This document shows positions 31,841-39,166 of a stretch of 39,166 bases of DNA, piece by piece (the first letter of the stretch is position 1; every line of letters starts with the position of its first letter). The stretch comes from an uncultured Bacteroidales bacterium (lineage in GTDB: Bacteria; Bacteroidota; Bacteroidia; Bacteroidales; F082), in the NCBI GenBank assembly GCA_946407975.1, contig CAMJQC010000022.1, forward strand, positions 1 to 39,166, read 5' to 3'. Made by a program: the position numbers and the translations under genes. Below the pieces are notes generated by a model. The model was not told the DNA's origin. It did not search any database and saw only the letters and a list, made by a program, of their open reading frames with translations.

Positions 31841-33102
31841 AGAAAAGCATCTTGACATCTTTCTTGTCACTTTTCGTCATATTTCTCATGGCGCAGTCGC
31901 AACCTCTGTTGCGTCCTGTTCATGAATATAGCTTTGCTCATTTTGAAAGGAATAGGATCCTTTACCCAGGTGAAAAGTCATCAATGGAACGATTCTATCA
32001 AAAGCTCGACTCAGTCGTTTTTCAGGGGGAAGGACATGTCAGCATCATGCATATTGGCGGATCACATGTGCAGGCAGGTGTGTTCACGCAACGTTTCCGC
32101 GACAATTTACTGAGCATTTCACCAGAAATGATAGGAGGTCAGTTTTTTGTGTTTCCATTTGGCACAGGAGGCACCAATAATCCTTCGTATTTCAAGGTGA
32201 GCACAGAAGGCGAATGGTCCTATTGTCGTAATGCCGTGGTGCATGATACTGACAAACGCATGGGACTCGCTGGCGCAGCCGTCACTACCACAAGCGATGA
32301 AGCTTCTATCAGTATCATGACTCATGCAAAAAGCCCGACAGCCAACACGCCTGAGTTTTATTTCGATAAGGTGAAAATACTTGGATATTCTGATGATGGC
32401 GATGTTGTTCCTGTTATTGATAGCGAGAATGAATTGCTTGAAGGGAAATACGACAAAAAGAACGGTTTGTGGTCTTTCACCTTGCCTGCGCTTACCGATT
32501 CTATCTGCATCCGATTCGACAATATGCCAGGAGAATTTACCATTACGGGTATTTTGCTGGAAAACGGCATGCCGGGCATCAGCGTCCAAGGCGTTGGAGT
32601 GAATGGTGCCAGTGTGCCTTCTTATTTGCGTTGTGAAGATTTTGAACGTGATCTCGAACTCATCAAGCCCGACCTGATTATCTTCGGCATCGGCATCAAT
32701 GATGCTTCGGAGAAGGATTTTACCAAACAAGGTTTTATGCAAAACTATCGGCAACTCATCGCCGTCATGCGTAGGGTAAATCCTGACTGCGCATTGCTTT
32801 TTATGACCAATAACGACAGTTATAAGCGAATCAAAAAAAATCATTATGAAGTCAATCTGAATGGTAGAGTCGTTGAGCAGGCGTTTTTGGAATTGGCTGT
32901 ACTGTATGGCGCAGGCGTTTGGGATCAGTTTGACATTATGGGCGGTTTAGGCTCTATGCGAGACTGGGAAGATGCAGGGCTGGCCAAGAAGGACAAAGTC
33001 CATTTCACCAACGAAGGATATCAGTTGATGGGCGACTTGCTTTACAATGCTTTCATCAGCGATTATATGGACTATCTAAGAAGAAACTCCAAGCGACATT
33101 GA
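31837..33102 (+). CDS. Secreted SGNH hydrolase-like protein with a GGS block I
   Basis: A 421-residue exported protein (signal peptide MKKSILTSFLSLFVIFLMAQ). Block I reads SIMHIGGSHVQAG, so the usual GDS is GGS with nucleophile Ser76. Block III is FGIGINDAS with the conserved Asn, and the last block is KDKVHFTNEGY with Asp386 and His389, so a triad is still possible. It shares architecture with the preceding gene (block I, beta insert, MGG-GSM segment, C-terminal His block) and the two probably arose by old duplication. The ATG overlaps the previous stop (31837-31840) and the MBOAT ATG follows 1 base after its stop, so the three products are probably made in fixed ratio. Confidence 0.83.
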   Translation: MKKSILTSFLSLFVIFLMAQSQPLLRPVHEYSFAHFERNRILYPGEKSSMERFYQKLDSVVFQGEGHVSIMHIGGSHVQAGVFTQRFRDNLLSISPEMIGGQFFVFPFGTGGTNNPSYFKVSTEGEWSYCRNAVVHDTDKRMGLAGAAVTTTSDEASISIMTHAKSPTANTPEFYFDKVKILGYSDDGDVVPVIDSENELLEGKYDKKNGLWSFTLPALTDSICIRFDNMPGEFTITGILLENGMPGISVQGVGVNGASVPSYLRCEDFERDLELIKPDLIIFGIGINDASEKDFTKQGFMQNYRQLIAVMRRVNPDCALLFMTNNDSYKRIKKNHYEVNLNGRVVEQAFLELAVLYGAGVWDQFDIMGGLGSMRDWEDAGLAKKDKVHFTNEGYQLMGDLLYNAFISDYMDYLRRNSKRH

Positions 33103-33103
33103 T

Positions 33104-34969
33104 ATGCTCACATTTCCGGAAATAGCACTTGATTTCTTTCATAAGCTCTTCTCGTTCGATATGGAGCATCCGCTGCTGTTCACGCAGTTCTATTTCTGGG
33201 CCTTTTTTGCCATCGTTTTTGCCGCCTTCAGTCTTATCAAAAACAAAGTATTACTTAGAAATGCTTTCCTGTTTTTCGTAAGCTTGTTCTTCTACTATAA
33301 GACCAGCGGACTATTTGTCATCATACTGATATTCACTGTATTATATAACTTTATAGCAGGAAAATGGCTGTATACACGAAAAAAGGATTGGAGCCGTAAT
33401 GCAATCCTGGCTCTGAGTGTCATCGTCAACCTGTTGACCCTGTGCTATTTTAAGTATGCCTATTTCATCACCGATGTGGTGAACAACCTCTTTGGAGCGC
33501 AGTTTCGGGTTTTTGACGTGTTCTCCTGGATAGGCAATGAGATCACGGGCACGAACCGTTTCAATGTTGACGCCATTCTGTTGCCGGTAGGCATCTCCTT
33601 CTTCACCTTCCAGGCCATCAGCTATATCATGGATGTCTACCGCAAGCGCATTGAGCCGGTGCGCAACATCCTTGACTTCGGTTTCTATATCAGCTTCTTC
33701 CCGCAGCTGGTGGCAGGTCCTATCGTGAGGGCCAACGAATTTATCCCTCAGCTGCATAAGAAATATTTCTTGGGTCGCAAGCAGTTCGGAATTGCCGTCT
33801 TCTGGATCCTGAACGGTTTGATTAAGAAAATCGTGCTGAGCGACTATATCGCTGTCAACTTCGTTGACCGTGTGTTTGAGAATCCGCTGTTGTATTCGGG
33901 ATTTGAGAACCTGACCGCCTTGTTCGGCTATTCTTTGCAAGTCTATGCCGACTTCTCAGGCTATACCGATATCGCCATCGGTGTAGCTATGCTGATGGGA
34001 TTCTATCTGCCGAAGAACTTCAATTCGCCTTACAAGGCGCGGAACCCAGGCGAGTTCTGGAAACGCTGGCACATTTCATTGTCGAAATGGCTTCAGGACT
34101 ACCTTTATATCCCGTTGGGCGGTAACCGAAACGCCACCTTTGGCACTTATGCCTGTATCTTCAGCATTGCTGCCATCGGCACTATATTGTCGGGTAGCTT
34201 ATGGGTTGCTGTCATCGTGGTCTTGACCTCGCTTATCGTCGCTTTGGTGGCGGTGAGCAAGCCTGAAAAGCGACGTAGCATCACCACAAACCTCAATGCG
34301 ATGAACACCATGCTCTTGGGCGGTCTCTGGCATGGCGCCAGCTGGAACTTCATGATCTGGGGTGGTTTGAATGGCATCGGCATGATCATCTACAAGTTCT
34401 GGAAGGACTGGAATGTCTATGTCCGCACTTTGGTCGTTTTCCTTGCGACAGCGGCCTTAGGTGCGCTCTGTTACTACGATCCTCAACCCGTTTTCAACCT
34501 GTTCTTCGTGTGGTTTTCCATCATGTTCTTCGGCGCTTTTGTGAGGATGCTGTATCAGTTGTTCGGTGGGAAGAAACCTGTACAATGGCTGAACGACGCC
34601 TGGGCTGTGATGACGACTTTCATTTTCATCACCTTTACACGACTTTTCTTCCGCAGCGGCTCCAATCTTGACCCGGCAGAGGCGAACGAAACGGCATGGA
34701 ACACGGCTAAGAACATGGTCAACCAAATAGGAGGAAAGTGGAACTTGAACACGATACCCGATATCGTTTACAACTATCGTTTTGTCTTTGCGCTGATCGT
34801 TTTCGGCATGGTCATCCACTGGCTGCCCGAAAACTTCAAGCGGCGTTATCGCATTTGGTTCGCCAGCATGCCTATCCCCTTGATGGTGCTCGCAGTAGTG
34901 CTCGTAGTCTTTGTCATTTATCAGTTCATCACGGCTGACTTGCAGTCATTTATCTATTTCCAATTCTAA
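33104..34969 (+). CDS. MBOAT-family membrane O-acyltransferase (AlgI/DltB-like)
   Basis: A 621-residue polytopic inner-membrane protein (10 or more helices) of the AlgI/DltB/PatA group, which moves acyl groups from a cytosolic donor to an extracytoplasmic acceptor. Family hallmarks are LPVGISFFTFQAISYIMDVYR, SFFPQLVAGPIVRANEFIPQL, YADFSGYTDIAIG, NPGEFWKRWHISLSKWLQDY with His323, IPLGGNR, and GGLWHGASWNFMIWGG with the presumed catalytic His410. It is longer than AlgI (about 520), with an extra segment at about 365-395 and extra C-terminal helices after 490. Together with the two SGNH genes it forms a complete acyl-transfer set; the polymer modified is unknown. Confidence 0.93.
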   Translation: MLTFPEIALDFFHKLFSFDMEHPLLFTQFYFWAFFAIVFAAFSLIKNKVLLRNAFLFFVSLFFYYKTSGLFVIILIFTVLYNFIAGKWLYTRKKDWSRNAILALSVIVNLLTLCYFKYAYFITDVVNNLFGAQFRVFDVFSWIGNEITGTNRFNVDAILLPVGISFFTFQAISYIMDVYRKRIEPVRNILDFGFYISFFPQLVAGPIVRANEFIPQLHKKYFLGRKQFGIAVFWILNGLIKKIVLSDYIAVNFVDRVFENPLLYSGFENLTALFGYSLQVYADFSGYTDIAIGVAMLMGFYLPKNFNSPYKARNPGEFWKRWHISLSKWLQDYLYIPLGGNRNATFGTYACIFSIAAIGTILSGSLWVAVIVVLTSLIVALVAVSKPEKRRSITTNLNAMNTMLLGGLWHGASWNFMIWGGLNGIGMIIYKFWKDWNVYVRTLVVFLATAALGALCYYDPQPVFNLFFVWFSIMFFGAFVRMLYQLFGGKKPVQWLNDAWAVMTTFIFITFTRLFFRSGSNLDPAEANETAWNTAKNMVNQIGGKWNLNTIPDIVYNYRFVFALIVFGMVIHWLPENFKRRYRIWFASMPIPLMVLAVVLVVFVIYQFITADLQSFIYFQF

Positions 34970-34977
34970 TCTGAGCT

Positions 34978-35772
34978 ATGAACGACCTCAACATTACATA
35001 CATTCAAGCCGACCTCGTATGGGAGAATAAACACGCCAATCTTGAACATTTCGAGCGTTTTCTGGAGCAAGTCGATCCGGATACGGATTTGATCCTTCTG
35101 CCCGAGACCTTTACGACTGCTTTCCCTGTTGACCCGAAGCTTTTTGCTGAAGCTCTTGATGGAGAAACGATGAGGTGGATGCGCGAGCAGGCTAGAAAGA
35201 AAGACGCCATGCTATGTGGCACTTTCCCTCTGGAAATGGAGGGGTGTTATTATAACTGTCTGGTCTGCATGAGGCCTGACGGCAGTTACGAGCTATACCC
35301 GAAGCGTCATCCTTTTTCCATAGGAGGCGAGCATCAGTTGGTGAAGCGCGGAGAGAAACAACTTATTGTGGAGTGGCGGGGCTGGAAACTGAAGCCTATG
35401 GTCTGTTACGACATCCGTTTCCCCATCTGGGCGCGCAATCGTTTTATAGACGGACAATACGAATACGACCTCGGTTTCTACTTGGCCAATTTCCCTGATT
35501 CTAGGATGCAGGTTTGGAACGGCTTATTGTTGGCCCGTGCCATTGAGAACCAGGCTTACTATATCGGCGTGAATCGAGTGGGAGAGGATGCCAACGGCCT
35601 GCATTACAGCGGTGAATCGCAGGTGGTGAATGCCCGTGGCGAGGTTGTCTCGAAAATGGCTCCCTATCAAGAGGGTGTGGCGCACTGCACTCTGGATGCC
35701 GACAAGTTGCTCCGTTTCAGAGAAAAGTTCCCGCTTGGTCCGGACTGGGATGGGTTTGAAATTGAAATTTGA
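34978..35772 (+). CDS. Carbon-nitrogen hydrolase, omega-amidase (YafV/Nit2)-like
   Basis: A 264-residue cytosolic nitrilase-superfamily enzyme. The catalytic triad is visible: Glu43 in LILLPETF, Lys109 in LYPKRHPFS and Cys143 in VCYDIRFPIWARN. The short length, the GEHQLVKRG segment and the MVCYDIRFP wording resemble YafV/Nit2 omega-amidases, which hydrolyse 2-oxoglutaramate or 2-oxosuccinamate made by glutamine and methionine-salvage transaminases. It lies 8 bases after the MBOAT gene and so is probably on the same transcript, but its role looks like independent metabolite repair. There are no anomalies. The 88 bases after it show no convincing terminator. Confidence 0.9.
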   Translation: MNDLNITYIQADLVWENKHANLEHFERFLEQVDPDTDLILLPETFTTAFPVDPKLFAEALDGETMRWMREQARKKDAMLCGTFPLEMEGCYYNCLVCMRPDGSYELYPKRHPFSIGGEHQLVKRGEKQLIVEWRGWKLKPMVCYDIRFPIWARNRFIDGQYEYDLGFYLANFPDSRMQVWNGLLLARAIENQAYYIGVNRVGEDANGLHYSGESQVVNARGEVVSKMAPYQEGVAHCTLDADKLLRFREKFPLGPDWDGFEIEI

Positions 35773-35860
35773 AATAAGAATCAGAGTTTTATATAAAAGC
35801 ACCAAGGCCGATCCCTATTGGAACCAGCCTCGGCAACGCGACACTCAAAATTCATAATCT

Positions 35861-36592
35861 TTATTTGTTTTCCCCTTTAGTGTCATCTTCATCTTGGAAG
35901 TATTTCTCTTCCATGTTGCGTTTGGCGCGTGCGAGTTTGCGTTCTCTAATACTCATTGCCGACTCGTTGGCCAAAGAGTATTGGAGATTGTCATATTTGG
36001 TCATGCGGGCTTTTCGATCAGCCAAAAATGCTTTTCTAGCCCCTTCTTCGTCATAGTCGAATTCCATTTTATGATCGATGGAAAGGCTGAATGATACAGC
36101 ATCAACATCCTGGTTGGCTCCCATGTAGGCAAAATTCCAGCCTTCTTCATTCTTTAATTTTTCAATCAAAGCTTTAATGGTTCTTCCGGAGTATTCTCTG
36201 GAGGCATTTTCATATCCATCGGTAATGACAGTGACCATGGCAGTAGCGTTTTCCCTGTCTTTAATATAGGAATACAACGCATTCAGTGAGATGCCCATAG
36301 CATCGTAAAGCGGTGTGCCGCAACATGGCCTGTAATCCTTTGAGGTGAGTTCCTTAACGTCGGCAACGGGAGTTTTGTCCCAGAGCATTTTCTTCTCACA
36401 GTCGCAGAAGATCATCAGCGAGACATAGTGACGCTGCGTATCAGGATATTTTTCTTGCGCTGCTCTGATGCCGCCTACGGTTTCGTTGAATCCAGTCCTT
36501 GCCGCATCTGCGATGCATGACATGGAACCGCTTTTGTCGAGGATGATTAAGTTAAAGACCTCAGTTACTTGTTTTTTTTCATTCTTTTCCAT
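35861..36592 (-). CDS. von Willebrand factor A domain protein
   Basis: A 243-residue cytosolic vWA protein. The metal-ion-dependent adhesion site is complete: D19-K-S-G-S in IILDKSGSMS, the threonine in CCGTPLYDA and the aspartate in VITDGYENAS. The C-terminal 60 residues are charged and helical (AFLADRKARMTKYDNL, RERKLARAKRNMEEKY), probably extended or coiled coil. It resembles stand-alone bacterial vWA proteins of the TerY/YegL type, but no ter or kinase partner is near. It follows the Nudix regulator on the same strand after 41 bases, so it is probably under the operators found upstream. Partner and role are unknown. Confidence 0.88.
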   Translation of the reverse strand: MEKNEKKQVTEVFNLIILDKSGSMSCIADAARTGFNETVGGIRAAQEKYPDTQRHYVSLMIFCDCEKKMLWDKTPVADVKELTSKDYRPCCGTPLYDAMGISLNALYSYIKDRENATAMVTVITDGYENASREYSGRTIKALIEKLKNEEGWNFAYMGANQDVDAVSFSLSIDHKMEFDYDEEGARKAFLADRKARMTKYDNLQYSLANESAMSIRERKLARAKRNMEEKYFQDEDDTKGENK

Positions 36593-36633
36593 TGTTTTTT
36601 ATGTTTTTAGGTTCGTACTAGGTTGATTATCAG

Positions 36634-37452
36634 TCAGAATTCCAGTTTGAATTCGTCGTTTTCTTTCATTTCGTCATAGCGTTCTTTGTTGAAGCGGAAT
36701 TTCTTAGCCTTACGCCCCGGATGAGATTTGGCTTCTCTTGACCCCTCTGTTGAAGAAAATCTTTCGACTGGATTTGGAGAGAAGAGTTGCTCTATGTCCT
36801 TCATCTTCATTTGCTTGTTGGGCATGCATTCCGAGAGAGCCACGCCGTATAATGCATCATCATCCGCTTCTTCCAAAATGCCGGTTTGCATCATTTTCTT
36901 ATAAAAATTTCTTCGGTCAAATCGAATGTTCAGGATGGCTTCGTAGAGGTTTTGCAGTTCCGTCATGGAGAATTCGTCATCAAGCAGGTCGAATCCTATT
37001 GGGGAGAAATGAATGTCTTCCCGAAGCTTGGCAATCGCTTTCCGAAGCATATAGTCATGGTCAAAGGCAAGCTGTGGTACGTCGTCCAAATCGAACCATA
37101 AAGCCTCTTCGGCATCACTGCCACCGAGCACCTCTGATTTCTTAGCCAGGGCATAGAAGGCGATGGAAACGACACGTTCACGTGGGTCGCGGTTTACATC
37201 AGAGAAAGCGCCTAACTGTTTTATATGAGTAAGCTGCAAGTGGGTCTCTTCGGCCAATTCTCGTTCAGCACATTGTTCCGCCGATTCGTCGATACGCATA
37301 AAACCACCAGGGAAAGCCCACCTGCCTTTATAGGGCTCCAATCCCCTTCGGATGAGCAACACCTTGATACGCTTACCATCAAATCCAAAAACGATGCAGT
37401 CTGTCGTCACCGCAGGGTGCGGATATTGATATGTGTATTTTTCATTTTCCAT
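36634..37452 (-). CDS. Nudix-domain transcriptional regulator, NrtR/AraR-like
   Basis: A 272-residue protein. The Nudix domain (about 12-140) has RWAFPGGFMRIDESAEQCAE followed by RELAEETHL: a full Nudix box except that His71 replaces the usual Gly, so catalysis may be weak or lost. Residues about 150-225 match the winged-helix tail of NrtR-type regulators (MTELQNLYEAILNIRFDRRNFYKKMMQTGIL). A basic tail of about 45 residues (GRKAKKFRFNKERYDEMK) is added. In Bacteroides a related protein, AraR, controls arabinose genes; no such genes are here. Two 19-bp palindromes sit upstream, one on the promoter, so autorepression with release by a nucleotide-type ligand is likely. The vWA gene follows. Confidence 0.87.
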   Translation of the reverse strand: MENEKYTYQYPHPAVTTDCIVFGFDGKRIKVLLIRRGLEPYKGRWAFPGGFMRIDESAEQCAERELAEETHLQLTHIKQLGAFSDVNRDPRERVVSIAFYALAKKSEVLGGSDAEEALWFDLDDVPQLAFDHDYMLRKAIAKLREDIHFSPIGFDLLDDEFSMTELQNLYEAILNIRFDRRNFYKKMMQTGILEEADDDALYGVALSECMPNKQMKMKDIEQLFSPNPVERFSSTEGSREAKSHPGRKAKKFRFNKERYDEMKENDEFKLEF

Positions 37453-37471
37453 AGCAAAAGCCTTTCTTTAT

Positions 37472-37490
37472 TTGTGTAAATTTTACGCAA
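37472..37490. promoter_or_regulatory. Operator O1 for the Nudix regulator
   Basis: TTGTGTA-AATTT-TACGCAA, an inverted repeat with one mismatch between the arms. It overlaps the -7 box and the expected start site of the regulator gene, as expected for repression. It matches O2 in arms and spacer length. Confidence 0.65.
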
Positions 37491-37495
37491 AAATA
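37488..37495 (-). promoter_or_regulatory. Bacteroidota -7 box for the Nudix/vWA operon
   Basis: The minus strand reads TATTTTTG followed by C, 35 bases before ATG 37452. It shares three bases with O1. Confidence 0.62.
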
Positions 37496-37523
37496 TGGTT
37501 TTTTACAACACGCCGCAACAAAA

Positions 37524-37542
37524 TTGTGTAAAAAATACACAA
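37524..37542. promoter_or_regulatory. Operator O2 for the Nudix regulator
   Basis: TTGTGTA-AAAAA-TACACAA, perfect 7-bp arms with a 5-base spacer. Centre-to-centre distance from O1 is 52 bases, about five helical turns, so both sites face the same side of the DNA. The AT-rich sequence from 37543 to 37690 shows nothing else I can name. Confidence 0.65.
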
Positions 37543-37695
37543 AAAATTGAGATTATTTATAAGTAGTTGATATTTAGTAAAATAAAAAATATTCTAAAAT
37601 GATCTTTCATCGATCTTAGATTCTTTTTCTTATGAATTAAGGAGAAAAACGGCATTTCACAGGCAGGGTCTTTCTGGTTTTTTATCCAAAAAATG

Positions 37696-37703
37696 TATCT
37701 TTG
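37696..37703 (+). promoter_or_regulatory. Bacteroidota -7 box for tadA
   Basis: TATCTTTG followed by CCC, 28 bases before ATG 37732. The in-frame ATG at 37693 lies in front of and within this box and is not used. Confidence 0.65.
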
Positions 37704-37731
37704 CCCAGATAACAAAAGGATACCATCACCT

Positions 37732-38175
37732 ATGCCGCTGAGCGTTTTTTCCGATGAATACTATATGAAATTGGCCTATCAAGAGGCCCAAATCGCCCTT
37801 GCTTCCGACGAGATTCCTATCGGAGCCGTAGTGGTGTGTAATAATAAGGTGATAGCGCGTGCGCATAACCAGACGGAGAGGCTTAAAGACGTGACGGCCC
37901 ATGCCGAGATGCTGGCCATCACCGCCGCCGCCAATGCCCTCGGAGCAAAATATCTTGAAGAATGCACGCTGTACGTCACCCTTGAACCTTGTCCGATGTG
38001 CGCCAGTGCTCTGGAACACGCCCATATCGGCCGTGTCGTGTGGGCGGCCGACGATCCGAAGAACGGTTTTGCTCGTTTTGGCAATATGCTGCATCCCAAA
38101 ACCAAAAAGGAAACAGGCGTGATGCACGACGAATGCCTCGGTCTTCTGACGGAATTCTTTAAGAAAAAACGCTGA
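37732..38175 (+). CDS. tadA: tRNA-specific adenosine deaminase (TadA-type; cytidine deaminase fold)
   Basis: A 147-residue cytosolic zinc deaminase. The zinc site is His57 and Glu59 in VTAHAEMLA plus Cys87 and Cys90 in LEPCPMCASAL, all intact. IPIGAVVV, ARAHNQTE and VWAADDPKNGF are typical of TadA, which converts A34 to inosine in tRNA-Arg(ACG). Guanine deaminases share the motif, but the HNxTE and DPKNG wording favours TadA. I start at ATG 37732 (MPLSVFSDEYY) behind the -7 box. It is a single gene; the 204 bases to dnaK carry no clear terminator hairpin directly after the stop. Confidence 0.9.
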   Translation: MPLSVFSDEYYMKLAYQEAQIALASDEIPIGAVVVCNNKVIARAHNQTERLKDVTAHAEMLAITAAANALGAKYLEECTLYVTLEPCPMCASALEHAHIGRVVWAADDPKNGFARFGNMLHPKTKKETGVMHDECLGLLTEFFKKKR

Positions 38176-38295
38176 ACGCATCCTTCTGTCAGTGTTTTTT
38201 TTGACATTTTGTCAGTTTCTTTATATTGGTTTTATGTTATTATAAATCAACTAGATAATTCTATTCTAATGGTTCTTTCTTTAGGGTTTTCCCTT

Positions 38296-38340
38296 TTGGC
38301 ATAAAGATTGACCTTGACAACACGTTGCCCAAAAAGGGCA
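38296..38340 (+). promoter_or_regulatory. Possible promoter and leader hairpin of dnaK
   Basis: TTGGCATA-AAGA-TTGAC (38296-38312) resembles a sigma-54 site in its -24 half and spacing, but the -12 GC reads GA, so the match is weak. A small hairpin TGCCC-AAAAA-GGGCA (38326-38340) follows near the expected transcript start. I found no CIRCE inverted repeat and no TAnnTTTG box in 38176-38379. Confidence 0.3.
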
Positions 38341-38379
38341 TTGGAAATAAGAACAATTTAAAAATAGGAGATAACAAAA

Positions 38380-39166
38380 ATGTCAAAGATCATTGGAATT
38401 GACTTAGGAACAACCAATTCATGTGTAGCAGTGATGGAAGGTAACGAGCCGGTCGTCATCGCCAACAGCGAGGGCCACCGCACGACTCCTTCTGTAGTTG
38501 CATTTACCGATAACGGCGAACGTAAGGTAGGTGAGCCCGCCAAACGTCAGGCCATCACCAACCCGCAGCGTACCGTTTATTCAATCAAGCGTTTCATGGG
38601 CGAGACTTTCGACAAGGTCCAGAACGAAATGAAACGTGTGCCTTACAAAGTTGTGCAAGGTCCCAACAACACGCCTCGTATCGATATCGATGGCAAAAAC
38701 TACACCCCGCAGGAAATCTCTGCCATGGTGCTTCAGAAGATGAAGAAGACCGCTGAGGACTTCCTCGGTCAGACCGTGACGGAAGCCGTCATCACCGTTC
38801 CGGCTTACTTCAACGATTCGCAACGTCAGGCTACTAAGGAAGCTGGTGAGATTGCAGGCCTGAAAGTCCGCCGTATCATCAATGAGCCTACCGCTGCGGC
38901 TTTGGCCTATGGCTTGGATAAGAAAAAGAACGATGTGAAGGTCGCTGTGTACGACCTCGGTGGCGGTACCTTCGATATCTCCATCCTTGAATTGGGCGAT
39001 GGCGTTTTCGAAGTGAAATCGACCAACGGTAACACCCACCTCGGTGGTGATGATTTCGATGAGACCATCATCAACTGGCTGGCTGAAGAGTTCCAGAAGG
39101 ACAACGGCATTGACCTGCGTAAGGACCCGATGGCCCTGCAACGTCTGAAGGAAGCTGCCGAAAAGG
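38380..39166 (+). CDS. dnaK: Chaperone DnaK, N-terminal part (3' end outside window)
   Basis: The first 262 residues of the Hsp70 chaperone, which uses ATP to bind and release unfolded protein segments with DnaJ and GrpE. The ATPase domain shows the phosphate-1 motif [16 protein letters not shown] at the N terminus, [35 protein letters not shown] and the phosphate-2 motif [14 protein letters not shown], ending in [10 protein letters not shown] and the start of the next helix. The start [13 protein letters not shown] is preceded by AGGAG, a rare good Shine-Dalgarno match for this window (38367-38371). The frame runs intact off the right edge. Identification is certain. Confidence 0.98.
   Translation, partial: MSKIIGIDLGTTNSCVAVMEGNEPVVIANSEGHRTTPSVVAFTDNGERKVGEPAKRQAITNPQRTVYSIKRFMGETFDKVQNEMKRVPYKVVQGPNNTPRIDIDGKNYTPQEISAMVLQKMKKTAEDFLGQTVTEAVITVPAYFNDSQRQATKEAGEIAGLKVRRIINEPTAAALAYGLDKKKNDVKVAVYDLGGGTFDISILELGDGVFEVKSTNGNTHLGGDDFDETIINWLAEEFQKDNGIDLRKDPMALQRLKEAAEK

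Noticed and set aside
35773-35860. Possible terminator GCCGA...TCGGC
   Set aside because: Only five paired bases with a long loop and no T run, so I did not call it.
38176-38379. CIRCE/HrcA operator in front of dnaK
   Set aside because: No TTAGCACTC / GAGTGCTAA inverted repeat is present in this stretch.

Overview
The window looks like a stretch of core-plus-accessory chromosome from a member of Bacteroidota, most likely order Bacteroidales. The main reason is the promoter style: many genes are preceded by the Bacteroidota -7 box TAnnTTTG (for example at 4055, 5463, 12177, 25386, 29199 and 37696) and start codons are read from A-rich leaders rather than strong Shine-Dalgarno sites. Gene content agrees: an RprX/RprY-like two-component pair, menaquinone synthesis (menA), a GH89 alpha-N-acetylglucosaminidase, many lipoproteins and a NrtR-type Nudix regulator. 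I saw no tRNA, rRNA, insertion sequence, prophage or CRISPR array. No stretch longer than about 300 bases lacks a gene.

Layout. 1-461 is the 3' end of purC. 531-3960 (minus) is a tight pgi / U32 peptidase-like / PHP phosphatase operon. 4067-6235 holds a sensor kinase and response regulator, each with its own promoter. 6285-7499 (minus) is a serine beta-lactamase-like lipoprotein. 7706-11142 is a DEAD-box helicase / menA / low-molecular-weight phosphatase operon. 11218-12087 (minus) is a YpfJ-type zinc protease. 12202-14907 is a nucleotide-salvage operon (nucleoside hydrolase, a 64-residue protein, 5'-nucleotidase lipoprotein). 15028-17633 carries two paralogous secreted low-complexity proteins, each behind a sigma-54-like element. 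17827-23248 (minus) has an aminopeptidase P, a DUF362 / nitroreductase / DUF1893 operon and a DUF1846 protein. 23339-25328 (minus) is a lipoprotein / AlkD-like / HAD operon. 25418-27643 is the GH89 enzyme and 27718-29088 (minus) a MATE exporter.

29234-35772 is the most system-like region: a LysM protein whose lytic-transglycosylase domain has lost its catalytic glutamate, two different SGNH hydrolases and an MBOAT (AlgI/DltB-like) acyltransferase, nearly back to back, followed by an omega-amidase-like nitrilase. I read it as a cell-envelope O-acylation machine with a peptidoglycan-binding scaffold. 35861-37452 (minus) is a Nudix-type regulator plus a von Willebrand A protein, with two matching 19-bp operators at 37472-37542, one overlapping the promoter. 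The window ends with tadA (37732-38175) and the 5' part of dnaK (38380 onward).

Other signals worth attention are the sigma-54-like sites upstream of the secreted paralogs, two related perfect palindromes containing AGAGACG, and exported versions of normally cytoplasmic families (nitroreductase, DUF362).
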